Position numbers and translations under genes: made by a program
Part shown: positions 49,627 through 59,786 of the stretch, piece by piece
Layout: each line of letters starts with the position of its first letter
Position numbering within the stretch: position 1 is the stretch's first letter
Assembly: GCA_902576125.1 (NCBI GenBank)
Contig: CACGUF010000001.1
Span: 124,001 to 188,000, forward strand
DNA length: 64,000 nucleotides
Origin: an uncultured Alphaproteobacteria bacterium
GTDB lineage: Bacteria; Pseudomonadota; Alphaproteobacteria; HIMB59; GCA-002718135
Direction of reading: 5' to 3'
The notes under the pieces: generated by a model
What the model saw: the letters and a program-made list of their open reading frames with translations, nothing else
Told to the model about the DNA's origin: nothing
The model's database searches: none

Positions 49627-50194
49627 AATTAATTAATTTTAAAAAGTTGTTAAGTAAATTTTTTCCAACTTCAGTGCCTATACTTTCTGGATGAAATTGA
49701 AATCCATAAATAGGTAACGAAGAATGAGCAATTCCCATTATTATTTTTTTTTCAGTTTCTGCAGTAATTATAAATTCAGATGATAAACTATTCCTATCTA
49801 TGACTAAAGAGTGATATCTTGTTGCTAAAAAATTATTTTCAATATTATTAAAAATTTTGTGGTTATTATGTATCATTCTATCTATCTTACCATGCATTAT
49901 TTCTTCACATTTAATAATTTTAGCTCCAAAAGCTTGTCCTATACATTGATGACCTAAGCATATTCCTAAAATAGGAAGTTTATTTTTTAATTCATCTATA
50001 ATTTTCAGGCAAATACCTGCTTCATTTGGTGTACATGGTCCTGGAGAAATAACTATTGCTTTTGGTTTTAGTAGATTAATTTCTTCTATTGATATTTTAT
50101 CATTTCTGAAAGTTTTAACTTTAGCTCCTATTTCACTTAAATAGTGTTTAACATTATAAGTAAAACTATCGTAATTATCTATTAGCAGTATCAT
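49616..50194 (-). CDS. trpG: Anthranilate synthase component II, glutamine amidotransferase
   Basis: TrpG supplies ammonia from glutamine to TrpE. The 192 residues show LIDNYDSFTYN at the start, SPGPCTPNEAGI, the nucleophile Cys79 in LGICLGHQ, and the His-Glu pair in FQFHPESIGTE. Such proteins can also serve aminodeoxychorismate synthase; the neighbouring trpE supports the Trp role. It overlaps the trpE stop by one base. Confidence 0.96.
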   Translation of the reverse strand: MILLIDNYDSFTYNVKHYLSEIGAKVKTFRNDKISIEEINLLKPKAIVISPGPCTPNEAGICLKIIDELKNKLPILGICLGHQCIGQAFGAKIIKCEEIMHGKIDRMIHNNHKIFNNIENNFLATRYHSLVIDRNSLSSEFIITAETEKKIIMGIAHSSLPIYGFQFHPESIGTEVGKNLLNNFLKLINYEN

Positions 50195-51666
50195 TAATTG
50201 TACTTATAAGAATCTTCTGCAGCAGCCATTAAAGCCCCAGCTTTATTAATTGTTTCCTGATACTCATCTTCAGGATTAGAATCAAAAACAACACCACCTC
50301 CAGCCTGTATATGCAATTTTCCATCTTTTACTAATCCACTTCTTAAACTTATACATGTGTCCATATCCCCATTCGACTCAAAATAACCCATACAACCAGC
50401 ATAAAAACTTCGATTAAGATTTTCTAGCTCTTCAATTATTTCCATTGCACGAATTTTTGGTGCTCCGGATACTGTGCCAGCTGGAAAACCAGCTTTAAGG
50501 GCATCTACTGCATCATAATTATCTTCTATTAATCCCTCAACATTTGAGACAATATGCATAACATGAGAATAGTATTCAATAATCATTTTTTCTGTAACTT
50601 TTACAGATTGATTTTTTGCAACTCTTCCAACATCGTTTCTTCCTAAATCTAATAGCATTAAATGTTCTGCTAATTCTTTTTTATCTGTAAGCAAATCCTT
50701 TGATAGTTTAAGATCTTCATTAGCATTTTTACCTCTTTTTCTTGTACCCGCTATTGGTCTTATAGTTATTTTTTTATTTCTTAATTGCACAAGCAATTCA
50801 GGACTAGAAGCTACAAGTCCTATTTGATTAAAATTTAAGTTTACTAAATATGGTGAGGGATTTAATCTTCTTAATGATCTATAGAGACTTACTGCTTCTA
50901 GATCATATTTGGTTTCAAATCTTTGTGAAGTCACTACTTGAAAAATATCCCCATTTTTAATGTACTCTTTTGCTTTTGAAATAATTGAAAAATATTCATC
51001 TTTAGAATAATTTGAAACAAATTTTAAATTTGATTTAATTTCACTAACTGGCATTTGAACCAGATTTTCTTTAAGCTGATTTACTTTTAATTCTAATAAT
51101 GCTTCAGCTTCATTATATGCGTAATCATAATCTTTTTTTTCACTTGGATAGACTACTGTCATAACTGTTATTTTGTCTTTTATATTATCAAAAACTGCAA
51201 CAATTTTTGGTCTAATTAAAATAGAGTCTGGTATATTTATATTATCATTATTATTTAGTGATATATTTTCCATATATTGAATCATAGGGTACCCTAAATA
51301 TCCAACAAGAATTGGATATGGAGCATCGATTTTGCCTTTATCAAATTTTGAAAATTTGATTATATCTTTTAAAGACTCAATTGGTTGGTTAGAGATTTTA
51401 TAGTTATACTTTTCATGATTATATTCAATTGTAGCTACATTATCATTTACTCTCCAAATTAAATCAGGGTCACATCCTAAAAGAGAATACCTACCTCTAA
51501 GACTTCCACCCTCAACTGACTCTAATAAAAAAGAATATTTTTGATTTTTTTTAATTTTAAGAAGGCAGGATACAGGTGTTTCAATATCAGCAATTAAATT
51601 TTTACTTAAAAGTTGAGGTTTATTATTTTTAAGACCCTCTATAAAATTTTTTTTAGATTCATTCAT
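50194..51666 (-). CDS. trpE: Anthranilate synthase component I
   Basis: TrpE makes anthranilate from chorismate. The 490 residues have the N-terminal tryptophan-feedback motif LLESVEGGS, and the C-terminal chorismate-binding domain with RPIAGTRKRG, LLDLGRNDVGRV, FPAGTVSGAPKIRAMEI and AGGGVVFDSNPEDE. It starts in a TAATG overlap with the ppiD stop, so there is no room for a trp attenuator leader. Control is probably by feedback on the enzyme. Confidence 0.97.
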   Translation of the reverse strand: MNESKKNFIEGLKNNKPQLLSKNLIADIETPVSCLLKIKKNQKYSFLLESVEGGSLRGRYSLLGCDPDLIWRVNDNVATIEYNHEKYNYKISNQPIESLKDIIKFSKFDKGKIDAPYPILVGYLGYPMIQYMENISLNNNDNINIPDSILIRPKIVAVFDNIKDKITVMTVVYPSEKKDYDYAYNEAEALLELKVNQLKENLVQMPVSEIKSNLKFVSNYSKDEYFSIISKAKEYIKNGDIFQVVTSQRFETKYDLEAVSLYRSLRRLNPSPYLVNLNFNQIGLVASSPELLVQLRNKKITIRPIAGTRKRGKNANEDLKLSKDLLTDKKELAEHLMLLDLGRNDVGRVAKNQSVKVTEKMIIEYYSHVMHIVSNVEGLIEDNYDAVDALKAGFPAGTVSGAPKIRAMEIIEELENLNRSFYAGCMGYFESNGDMDTCISLRSGLVKDGKLHIQAGGGVVFDSNPEDEYQETINKAGALMAAAEDSYKYN

Positions 51667-53501
51667 TAATATTGGCTTATAAGAGCCTGTATTAAATTAT
51701 CATTTGTTGAGATACTTTTATTTTTCACAATTTCTGCTCCAAATATACCTCTTAATTCAGAGCCTAAATTTAAATCTTGATTATCGAGATTTTCATCAGA
51801 AGGAAAGATAACTTCATTAGTTTTTGCAATATATATATTTTTATTTGCAACACTAAAATATATTTTATCAATTGAGCTTTTAAAAATTTTATTTTTAAAT
51901 GCAGATGGAAAATCATCACTCATTAATTTTAAATTAGTATTAGAAATTTCTTCATTAAAAAATAAAGATAAATCATTTAGTGTATTAGAATTAGAGATTG
52001 ATTTGTTAATATAGCTATCGATTTCTTCAATTTTTAATGTATTTGTCCAATCCTCTGTAACTTGCTCAAATACTTGATTTAACTCATATGGTTTTTCATA
52101 AATAATATTATCAACGTTGAGTACTACGGATTGGTTTTCATTTATTTCTTCAAGATCACTTACAAAATCTTTATTTGAAGAAAATGCTTTTGCTATAACT
52201 TCATTTTTAATTAAATCACCTTCAATAGTATCAAAAGCTCTTTCAGCATTGTATATATTTTTTATTTTCAATTCATTAGTATTAGATATTTCTTTTAATG
52301 AGAGACCATCTAATATTTGTTGGCTTATATTATTTTTTAAATCTGAAATAAAACTATTCAATTCTACTTCTAGCAATGTTTCAATAATTTTTTCTTTTGA
52401 CTCTTCCATACTATTTTGAAATTCTGGATAAATTTTACTGACTATAATTAGGTGTTTTGCCAAAGTGGTTTGCACAATTGATGAAACAGTATTTGGTTGA
52501 AGATTAAAAATAACATCAGATAATTCATCTAATACCTCATCTTTAGATAAGCTTTTAAAATTATTAAAAGTAATATTATTTTCTTTTGCAAAATGAATAA
52601 TCTCATCAGAGTTAAATGTTATTGTGCTATTTTTAAATTTGTTTGCTTCATCTAAGCTTTTAAAATTAAATTGAATAAAATCTCTTTTCTCAGGTTCTAA
52701 AAAAAGACTCTTATTACTATTGTAATAACTTGCAATTTGATCATTTGCAGGCATTAATTGTTCAACGTAATCATTTTTATCAATTAAAATATAAGAAAGA
52801 TCTCTTTTTTCTGGATCCATATATGAATCAATGTTTTTATTAAAATAATCAATGATTTTTTGATTGTTAACAGAAATATCTAGACTTTCAAAATTGCTTA
52901 ACTCATATTTATCAATATCTAATTTAATAAAATCTATATTTCGTGAGTGATTATCATGTTTATTGATAATTTTTTGAAATTTATTTGGATAACTAACATT
53001 TAAAAAAAGCGAATCAAATTCATTTGATCGTGTTTCATAGTCGATAATTTTTACTAAATCTTCAATTTTTAATCTTTGTTGTTTAAGGAATGAATTTAAT
53101 TCTTCTTCTTTAAGCTTGTTATTATTATATAAAGTAGGAAATCTTTTTTTTGTCTCAGAAGCTACTATTGTCTCATCTATAATAAAATTTTGAGAGTCAA
53201 ATTCATTTTCAAATACAGCATTATTAATTAAGCTGCCAAGTGCCATAGAGTGGATTTGAAAGGCTTCAATTTCTTCAGATGTCATTTGTCGACCAAACAT
53301 CTGACTGTACTGATTAATATTCATATCTAATACACGTAGAAATTTAGTTGTTGAAATTTGAGTTCCAGATACAGCCGCAACTACATTATCTGAGTTAAAA
53401 AAATTTGAGTATCTTGATTGTCCTCTAAAAAAAAATATACTAATGCCAAAAAGGATGGCCAGAACAAATGCTATTTTTGACTTTCCTAAAGTTCTAAACA
53501 T
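51666..53501 (-). CDS. ppiD: PpiD-like periplasmic folding factor (SurA-N/PPIC parvulin)
   Basis: This protein is anchored by one N-terminal helix (about 10-25) with its bulk in the periplasm. The 611 residues contain a SurA_N-like region (about 35-160, AVSGTQISTTKFL onward) and a parvulin-type region around 230-350. The PPIase core is weakly conserved, so it is probably more chaperone than isomerase. In alphaproteobacteria such a gene commonly precedes trpE and is divergent from tpiA, as seen here. It is the first gene of the trp operon. Confidence 0.85.
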   Translation of the reverse strand: MFRTLGKSKIAFVLAILFGISIFFFRGQSRYSNFFNSDNVVAAVSGTQISTTKFLRVLDMNINQYSQMFGRQMTSEEIEAFQIHSMALGSLINNAVFENEFDSQNFIIDETIVASETKKRFPTLYNNNKLKEEELNSFLKQQRLKIEDLVKIIDYETRSNEFDSLFLNVSYPNKFQKIINKHDNHSRNIDFIKLDIDKYELSNFESLDISVNNQKIIDYFNKNIDSYMDPEKRDLSYILIDKNDYVEQLMPANDQIASYYNSNKSLFLEPEKRDFIQFNFKSLDEANKFKNSTITFNSDEIIHFAKENNITFNNFKSLSKDEVLDELSDVIFNLQPNTVSSIVQTTLAKHLIIVSKIYPEFQNSMEESKEKIIETLLEVELNSFISDLKNNISQQILDGLSLKEISNTNELKIKNIYNAERAFDTIEGDLIKNEVIAKAFSSNKDFVSDLEEINENQSVVLNVDNIIYEKPYELNQVFEQVTEDWTNTLKIEEIDSYINKSISNSNTLNDLSLFFNEEISNTNLKLMSDDFPSAFKNKIFKSSIDKIYFSVANKNIYIAKTNEVIFPSDENLDNQDLNLGSELRGIFGAEIVKNKSISTNDNLIQALISQY

Positions 53502-53548
53502 AATTAATGTTGCTTCTATAATAATAGTTTCTATAAGGGAAAATAATT
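53502..53548. promoter_or_regulatory. Divergent promoter region between ppiD and tpiA
   Basis: Only 47 bases separate the two start codons. The plus strand holds TATAAT (53517-53522) and a second CTATAAG further on, and the minus strand has TATTAT at the same place. No good -35 was found for either direction, so the calls are tentative. Any promoter here must serve one or both operons, because the genes run apart. Confidence 0.35.
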
Positions 53549-54277
53549 ATGATAAAATTGGATGATTTTTCTTCTTTTTTTGTAGCAAACTGGAAGTTAA
53601 ATGGAAATTTTCAGTTTATAGATCAATTTATTAGTAAATTATCTTTGCCTAAAGATAGATCAAAATGTGTAGTTATTTGTCCCTCATCAATTCATTTGGA
53701 TTATATATCTAAACATAAAATAGGTTTTTATGTAGGTTCTCAAAATGTTTCTCAGCATAAAGAAGGTGCTTTCACTGGTGAAATTTCAGCTGAGTCACTT
53801 TCTGACTTGAATGTAAGTTTTTGCATTGTTGGTCATTCTGAGAGAAGACAAATTTTTTATGAAAAAGATGAAGATATCAATCTCAAATCTGCAAATTTAA
53901 TTGCAAATAAATTGATACCTATAGTTTGTGTCGGCGAAACTTTAGAGCAAAAAGAAAAAGGAATAACCAATCAAGTTCTTGCAAAGCAGTTAAAGGCAAG
54001 TATTCCAAATTCTTCCAATTTTGGCAATACTATAATTGCATATGAGCCAGTTTGGGCAATAGGTACAGGCTTAACTCCAACAATAGAAGAGATAAACAAT
54101 ACTCATCATTTTTTAAAGAATCATAATCCTAAATTTAATAATTATAAAATTTTATATGGCGGTTCTGTAAAAAGTAATAACGTAAAAGATATTATATCTT
54201 TATCAAATGTTGATGGCGCCCTAATTGGTGGAGCTTCATTGAATTCAGATGAATTTACAAAGATAATTGAGGATTAA
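53549..54277 (+). CDS. tpiA: Triosephosphate isomerase
   Basis: TpiA interconverts dihydroxyacetone phosphate and glyceraldehyde 3-phosphate. The catalytic residues are visible: Lys16 in VANWKLNG, His96 in IVGHSERR and Glu166 in AYEPVWAIGTG. The phosphate loop is at LYGGSVKS and the C-terminal GGASL. The length of 242 residues is normal. It is followed by secG after 37 bases. Confidence 0.97.
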   Translation: MIKLDDFSSFFVANWKLNGNFQFIDQFISKLSLPKDRSKCVVICPSSIHLDYISKHKIGFYVGSQNVSQHKEGAFTGEISAESLSDLNVSFCIVGHSERRQIFYEKDEDINLKSANLIANKLIPIVCVGETLEQKEKGITNQVLAKQLKASIPNSSNFGNTIIAYEPVWAIGTGLTPTIEEINNTHHFLKNHNPKFNNYKILYGGSVKSNNVKDIISLSNVDGALIGGASLNSDEFTKIIED

Positions 54278-54314
54278 TTCTTGATTTATATGACTATATA
54301 AATATAAGTGCCGG

Positions 54315-54626
54315 ATGTTAACTTTAATTATTATTCAGCTAATTTTAGCAATTCTTTTAGTTATATTCGTATTACTTCAAGGAAGTGATAATGAAGGTTT
54401 AGGTCTTGGAGGTGGCGGCGGCATAGGTGGAATGATGTCTCCAAGAGGCTCTGCAAACTTGCTATCACGCTTAACTGCATTAACCGCAACCTTATTTATG
54501 GTAATGAGCGTAGTTTTGACAATTTTTGCCTCTGTAGGATCTGAAAAAAATGTCTTAGAATCTCTGCCTTCTATCAATTCTGAAGAAGAAATTCCCCAAG
54601 AGCCAGTAATTCCGGAAAACAATTAA
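54315..54626 (+). CDS. secG: Preprotein translocase subunit SecG
   Basis: SecG is a small two-helix subunit of the SecYEG channel. The 103 residues show a first helix (about 3-20), the glycine-rich loop GLGLGGGGGIGGMMSPRGSA, a second helix (about 52-70) and an acidic, proline-containing tail. The position between tpiA and pyrG is conserved in alphaproteobacteria. Confidence 0.94.
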   Translation: MLTLIIIQLILAILLVIFVLLQGSDNEGLGLGGGGGIGGMMSPRGSANLLSRLTALTATLFMVMSVVLTIFASVGSEKNVLESLPSINSEEEIPQEPVIPENN

Positions 54627-54676
54627 TATAATTATCTTGATATAGATTATGCATTTCTGTATCAGGGTTATCCGTA

Positions 54677-56287
54677 ATGCAATATGTATTTATTACGGGC
54701 GGAGTTGCCTCATCTCTTGGAAAAGGTATTGCATCCGCAGCAGTTGCTTCTTTACTTCAACACAGAAACTTTAAAGTCAGAATAAGGAAACTTGACCCAT
54801 ATCTAAATGTAGATCCGGGCACCATGAGCCCATATCAGCACGGTGAAGTTTTTGTGACAGATGATGGTGCTGAGACTGATCTAGATTTAGGTCATTACGA
54901 GAGATTTACAAATAGATCAGCTAAAAAAACAGATAGCACATCATCAGGAAAAATTTATTCAAATGTTTTAAAGAAAGAACGTAAAGGTGATTATCTTGGA
55001 GCAACTATACAAGTAATTCCTCATGTAACTGATGAAATAAAACTTTTTATTAATTCTAATTTTGAAGATGAGGATATTATAATCTATGAAATAGGGGGTA
55101 CTGTTGGTGATATAGAGTCTCTTCCTTTTTTAGAAGCTATAAGACAAATTAGAAATGACAAAAATATAAAATCAGCTCTTATTCATATGACTTATGTTCC
55201 TTATTTGAGTTCAGCTGGTGAATTAAAAACAAAACCAACTCAACACTCTGTAAAGGAATTACTAAACTCAGGTATTCAGCCTGATATTATAATGTGCAGA
55301 TGTGAAAAAGAAATCAACCTTGAGTCTCTCGAGAAAATTTCTCAATTTTGTAATGTAAAAAAAGACTCTGTAATTCCAGCTTTAAATGCTAAATCAATTT
55401 ATGAAGTTCCATCCATTTACTCAAAAGCAGGTCTTGATAACGTTTTACTTGAGCATTTGGGATATGATTCCTCTAAACACCCCCTTAATTTAAAAGCTTG
55501 GGAGAATTTAACAAATAAAATTAATAAATTGAAAAAAGAGGTAACTATAGGAGTTGTTGGAAAATATACAAATTTAAAAGACAGTTATAAATCGCTTATA
55601 GAGGCTCTTACTCATGGGGGTATTGAAAACAACACATTGGTAAAAATCAATTGGATAAATGCTGAAAAAATTAAAACAACTGATTTAGTTGCAGAGCTTA
55701 AAAGTGTTGACGGTATTTTAATACCTGGTGGGTTTGGCTATCGAGGTGTTGAGGGTAAAATTTTAGCTATCAAATATGCAAGAGAAAATAATATTCCTTT
55801 TTTTGGTATTTGTCTGGGAATGCAATTAAGTGTAATTGAAATAGCAAGAAATGTTTTTGATGTTGCAGACTCTAATTCAACTGAATTTCAATCTACAAAA
55901 AACCCAGTAGTAAGTTTAATGACAGAATGGAATAATAAAAATATAATCGAAAAAAGAGATGATGATAGTGATAAAGGAGGTACGATGAGACTAGGAGCTT
56001 ATAAGGCTCAATTAAAAAAAGGTTCTAAAGTTAGAGAAATTTATAATACAAATGAAATATCTGAGAGACATAGACACAGATATGAGGTTGATTTATCATA
56101 CACAAAAAATTTTGTTGAAAAAGGTTTCGTTTTTTCAGGTATGTCGCCTGATAATGTCCTTCCTGAAGTCTTAGAAAGCACTAACCATAAATGGTTTATA
56201 GGTGTGCAATTTCATCCTGAATTAAAATCTAGACCTTTAGCTCCACATCCTTTATTTTCATCCTTTATAAAACATTGCTTGAAATGA
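54677..56287 (+). CDS. pyrG: CTP synthase
   Basis: PyrG aminates UTP to CTP using glutamine. The N-terminal synthase domain has [39 protein letters not shown] and [14 protein letters not shown]. The C-terminal amidotransferase has the nucleophile in FFGICLGMQ, and the His-Glu pair in VQFHPEL. The 536 residues are full length. It starts 50 bases after secG and its stop overlaps kdsA as ATGA. Confidence 0.98.
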   Translation: MQYVFITGGVASSLGKGIASAAVASLLQHRNFKVRIRKLDPYLNVDPGTMSPYQHGEVFVTDDGAETDLDLGHYERFTNRSAKKTDSTSSGKIYSNVLKKERKGDYLGATIQVIPHVTDEIKLFINSNFEDEDIIIYEIGGTVGDIESLPFLEAIRQIRNDKNIKSALIHMTYVPYLSSAGELKTKPTQHSVKELLNSGIQPDIIMCRCEKEINLESLEKISQFCNVKKDSVIPALNAKSIYEVPSIYSKAGLDNVLLEHLGYDSSKHPLNLKAWENLTNKINKLKKEVTIGVVGKYTNLKDSYKSLIEALTHGGIENNTLVKINWINAEKIKTTDLVAELKSVDGILIPGGFGYRGVEGKILAIKYARENNIPFFGICLGMQLSVIEIARNVFDVADSNSTEFQSTKNPVVSLMTEWNNKNIIEKRDDDSDKGGTMRLGAYKAQLKKGSKVREIYNTNEISERHRHRYEVDLSYTKNFVEKGFVFSGMSPDNVLPEVLESTNHKWFIGVQFHPELKSRPLAPHPLFSSFIKHCLK

Positions 56288-57108
56288 AAACTATTAAATT
56301 AGCAGATTTTGAAATTTCAAATAAAAAAAATTTTTTTTTAATAGCTGGCCCATGTGTTATTGAGAGTGAAAATCATTCTTTGATGATGGCTGAAAAAATT
56401 GCTACAATTTGTCAAAAATTAAAAATTAATTTAGTTTATAAATCAAGTTTTGATAAGGCTAACAGATCAAGCATTAATAGTAATAGAGGTATAGAAATAA
56501 AACAAGCTGAAAAAATTTTTAATAAAATTAAATCTACTTTTAATTGCCCTATTTTAACTGATGTTCATAACGAAAGTCAGTGTGAATTTTTTTCAAAATC
56601 AGAAAGTGTTGATATTCTGCAAATACCAGCATTTTTGTGTCGACAAACTGACTTATTAATTTCAGCAGCAAAAACTAATAAAATTATAAATATTAAAAAA
56701 GGTCAGTTTTTATCACCCTATGAAGTTCCTAATATTTTTAAAAAAATTGAAAGTACAGGCAATTATAAAATTATGATAACAGAAAGAGGAACATCATTTG
56801 GTTACAATAATTTAATTAACGATTTTAAATCTATTGATATTATGAAAAACTATCTTTACCCAGTCATTTTTGATGCAACTCATTCTGTGCAGGAACCAGG
56901 CGGTTTGGGAGAAAAGAGTGGGGGCAAAAGAGAATTTGTTTCAACTTTATCAAAAGCGGCTGTGGCAGTTGGTGTTGCTGGTATTTTTATTGAAACACAT
57001 AATGATCCAGATAATGCTCCAAGTGATGGTCCAAATATGTTGCAAATTGAAAACCTAGAAAATTTAATTTCAAAATTGATAGAGTTAGATACTGTTTCAA
57101 AAAAATAA
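56284..57108 (+). CDS. kdsA: 3-deoxy-8-phosphooctulonate (KDO-8-P) synthase
   Basis: KdsA condenses phosphoenolpyruvate with arabinose 5-phosphate in the synthesis of the LPS sugar KDO. Motifs are [43 protein letters not shown] and [16 protein letters not shown] use the ATG at 56284 (274 residues), which overlaps the pyrG TGA, rather than the track's TTG. An unbroken A8T9 run lies within the first 60 bases of the gene. The cluster lacks kdsB. Confidence 0.95.
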   Translation: MKTIKLADFEISNKKNFFLIAGPCVIESENHSLMMAEKIATICQKLKINLVYKSSFDKANRSSINSNRGIEIKQAEKIFNKIKSTFNCPILTDVHNESQCEFFSKSESVDILQIPAFLCRQTDLLISAAKTNKIINIKKGQFLSPYEVPNIFKKIESTGNYKIMITERGTSFGYNNLINDFKSIDIMKNYLYPVIFDATHSVQEPGGLGEKSGGKREFVSTLSKAAVAVGVAGIFIETHNDPDNAPSDGPNMLQIENLENLISKLIELDTVSKK

Positions 57109-57142
57109 TTTTTATTTTAATTTTTAGTATAGAAAGGTAAGG

Positions 57143-58420
57143 ATGGAAAAAATTAAAAATATACACGCAAGAGAAATATTAGATAGTAGAGGCAATCCCA
57201 CAGTTGAATGTGATGTTGAATTAGAAGACGGATCATTTGGTAGAGCTTCTGTACCTAGTGGAGCTTCAACAGGAATTCACGAAGCTTTAGAATTACGTGA
57301 TGGAGATAAAAATAGATATCTAGGAAAAGGTGTAAAAAAAGCTGTTCAGAATATTAATAAATATATTAAAAAAGAAGTTGTTGGGAAGAATTTTGATCAT
57401 TATAAAGTTTTTGACAAGATTGTTTTGAAATTAGATGGAACAGAAAATAAGTCAAATTTTGGCGCAAATGCAACCCTTGCAGTCAGTTTAGCTTTTGCTA
57501 AAAGTTTAGCAGATCATACTTCGACTACTTTTTATCAACATATATCTGAAAATGAAGATTTTTTATTACCCGTGCCAATGATGAATATTATCAATGGAGG
57601 ATCTCATGCAGATAATAATGTTGATATTCAAGAATTTATGATTGCTCCAGTTGGTGCAACTTCATTTTCTGAGTCATTAAGGTATGGGTGTGAAATATTT
57701 CATTCATTAAAATCAATTTTAAAATCTAAAAACTTAAATACTAATGTTGGCGATGAAGGAGGATTTGCTCCTAATTTAAATAGTTCCTCTGAGGTAATAG
57801 AAATTATTTTAATTGCTATAGAAAAAACTGGATTAAAAATAAATGACGACGTTCTTTTATCACTTGATGTAGCTTCTACAGAATTTTATAAAAATAATAA
57901 ATACGATCTTAAAGGTGAGGGAAAAAATCTAACTTCAGATGAAATGGTAAACTACATTGAAAATTTAACAAATAACTTTCCAATTTATTCAATTGAGGAT
58001 GGAATGTCAGAAGATGATTGGGATGGTTGGATAGAATTAACTAAAAGAATTGGCAATAAAGTACAGTTAGTTGGAGATGATCTTTTTGTTACAAATATCA
58101 AAAGACTAAAAACTGGAATAGAAAAAAATGCCGGTAATGCTATATTAGTCAAGTTAAATCAAATAGGAACTTTATCAGAAACTATTGATGCTATCAAACT
58201 AGGTAAAAAAAATAATTTTTCATCAATTATTTCTCATAGATCTGGTGAAACCGAAGATACAACAATTTCTGATTTATCTGTAGCTGTTTCAGCTGGGCAA
58301 ATTAAAACTGGATCACTTTCAAGAACTGATAGGACTGCAAAATATAATCAATTATTAAGAATAGAAGAAATGCTTGGCTCGAGTGCTAAATACGCAGGAA
58401 AATCAATTCTAAAATATTGA
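57143..58420 (+). CDS. eno: Enolase
   Basis: Enolase converts 2-phosphoglycerate to phosphoenolpyruvate, which KdsA also uses. The 425 residues have [12 protein letters not shown]-like [31 protein letters not shown], the metal and catalytic stretches [25 protein letters not shown] and [13 protein letters not shown], and [25 protein letters not shown] precedes the ATG. Confidence 0.98.
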   Translation: MEKIKNIHAREILDSRGNPTVECDVELEDGSFGRASVPSGASTGIHEALELRDGDKNRYLGKGVKKAVQNINKYIKKEVVGKNFDHYKVFDKIVLKLDGTENKSNFGANATLAVSLAFAKSLADHTSTTFYQHISENEDFLLPVPMMNIINGGSHADNNVDIQEFMIAPVGATSFSESLRYGCEIFHSLKSILKSKNLNTNVGDEGGFAPNLNSSSEVIEIILIAIEKTGLKINDDVLLSLDVASTEFYKNNKYDLKGEGKNLTSDEMVNYIENLTNNFPIYSIEDGMSEDDWDGWIELTKRIGNKVQLVGDDLFVTNIKRLKTGIEKNAGNAILVKLNQIGTLSETIDAIKLGKKNNFSSIISHRSGETEDTTISDLSVAVSAGQIKTGSLSRTDRTAKYNQLLRIEEMLGSSAKYAGKSILKY

Positions 58421-58455
58421 CATAAACGCGGTTAATCTGATTAATTGAATTTAGT

Positions 58456-58770
58456 ATGAATAAATCAGTAATCTTAAAGAATAAAATAATTTTATATTTA
58501 TCTTTTTTGATAACTTTTTTTATTTTCATTTATCTTATTTATTTTTTGATCAATGGTCAAAGAGGATTGTTGAAATTTTTTTATCTTACCAAACAAGCAG
58601 AAGAGTATAATGATACACTTGCTAAACTTAAAAACGAGAATGACTATTATATTGATCTCACAAAAAGGTTGCAACCTAACACAGTTGACTTGGATTATTT
58701 AGATGAGCAAGTAAGAAAAAAGCTTGGTTTAATTGACAAAAATGAAATTGTTATTATTTTAGATAAATAA
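58456..58770 (+). CDS. ftsB: FtsB/DivIC-type cell division protein
   Basis: FtsB is a bitopic septum protein that works with FtsL and FtsQ. The 104 residues have a short cytoplasmic N-terminus, one membrane helix (about 12-32), and a coiled-coil periplasmic segment (about 45-75), ending with DLDYLDEQVRKKLGLIDKNEIVI, the family's typical C-terminal motif. Location after eno and before pdhA is conserved in alphaproteobacteria. Confidence 0.88.
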   Translation: MNKSVILKNKIILYLSFLITFFIFIYLIYFLINGQRGLLKFFYLTKQAEEYNDTLAKLKNENDYYIDLTKRLQPNTVDLDYLDEQVRKKLGLIDKNEIVIILDK

Positions 58771-58774
58771 ATAA

Positions 58775-58802
58775 TTGACAAAAATTTACAATTAAATATT
58801 AA
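58775..58802 (+). promoter_or_regulatory. Putative sigma-70 promoter of the pdh operon
   Basis: TTGACA (58775-58780) is a perfect -35, followed after 16 bases by TATTAA (58797-58802). It lies in the 53-base gap before pdhA and would give a short leader of about 15 bases without a Shine-Dalgarno sequence. The flanking AAAATTTACA repeats overlap it. Confidence 0.6.
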
Positions 58803-58822
58803 AAAATTTACAAAAATTTACA
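58781..58822 (+). repeat. Three copies of AAAATTTACA before pdhA
   Basis: The 10-mer occurs exactly at 58781-58790, 58803-58812 and 58813-58822, with start-to-start distances of 22 and 10 bases. The first copy directly follows the -35 and the last ends two bases before the pdhA ATG (58824). The helical spacing suits a regulator bound on one DNA face, although the composition is AT-rich enough for chance. Confidence 0.6.
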
Positions 58823-58823
58823 A

Positions 58824-59786
58824 ATGAAAAAATTATCTAAATCTGATCACCTAAAGATATACTCATACATGCTGAAAATCAGAAGATTTGAGGAGAGATC
58901 TGCTCAACTTTATGGAATGGGACATATAGGTGGTTTTTGTCATTTATACATCGGGCAAGAGGCTGTTGTTGTTGGTGTGTTGATGACAATTAAAAAAAAT
59001 GACTCAGTTGTTACAACTTATAGAGATCATGGCCATATGCTCGCCAGAGGTTTAAAGCCCAAAAAAATAATGGCTGAACTTACAGGAAGAGCTGATGGAT
59101 ATTCATCCGGTAAAGGTGGCTCGATGCATATGTTTTCTAAAGAAAATAATTTTTATGGAGGACATGGCATAGTAGGGGCTCAAGTACCTATTGGAACTGG
59201 CATTGCATTTACTCATAAATATAATGGAGATAAAAATATTTGTCGAACTTACATTGGAGATGGTGCTATGAATAATGGCCAAGTTTTTGAAGCATTTAAT
59301 TTAGCTGCATTATGGAATCTTCCTGTTTTATACATAATTGAAAATAATAAATATGGTATGGGTACTTCAGTTGATAGAGCTGCTGCAGGCTCTCATTTAT
59401 ATAAAAGAGGAGAAGCTTTTGGAATTAATGGTGAGATAGTAGATGGCATGAATGTTTATTCTGTTATTAAAGCTGCAGAAAAAGCCGGAGATTATGTAAG
59501 AGCTGGTAAAGGTCCCTATATTTTAGAAGTTCAAACATATCGTTACAGAGGCCATTCAATGTCTGATCCAGCTAAATATAGAACAAAAGATGAATTAGAA
59601 GAATATAAAAATTCAGACCCTATAGAGATTGTTAGAGATGAAATTCTAAAAAAGAAAATCGCAACAAAAAATGAAATGGATAAAATAAATAAAGAAATAA
59701 TTGAAGAGATTAAATTGGCTGCTGAGTTTGCACTTAATAGTAAATTCCCTTCTAAAGAAGAATTATATACGGATGTTTATATTTAA
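58824..59786 (+). CDS. pdhA: Pyruvate dehydrogenase E1 component, alpha subunit
   Basis: PdhA binds thiamine diphosphate and decarboxylates pyruvate with PdhB. The 320 residues include GFCHLYIGQEAVVVG, TTYRDHGHMLARG, GKGGSMHMFSKE, the ThDP-binding YIGDGAMNNGQVFEAFN and the phosphorylation-loop equivalent YRGHSMSDPAKYR. The product acetyl-CoA feeds GltA. It is followed directly by pdhB. Confidence 0.97.
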   Translation: MKKLSKSDHLKIYSYMLKIRRFEERSAQLYGMGHIGGFCHLYIGQEAVVVGVLMTIKKNDSVVTTYRDHGHMLARGLKPKKIMAELTGRADGYSSGKGGSMHMFSKENNFYGGHGIVGAQVPIGTGIAFTHKYNGDKNICRTYIGDGAMNNGQVFEAFNLAALWNLPVLYIIENNKYGMGTSVDRAAAGSHLYKRGEAFGINGEIVDGMNVYSVIKAAEKAGDYVRAGKGPYILEVQTYRYRGHSMSDPAKYRTKDELEEYKNSDPIEIVRDEILKKKIATKNEMDKINKEIIEEIKLAAEFALNSKFPSKEELYTDVYI

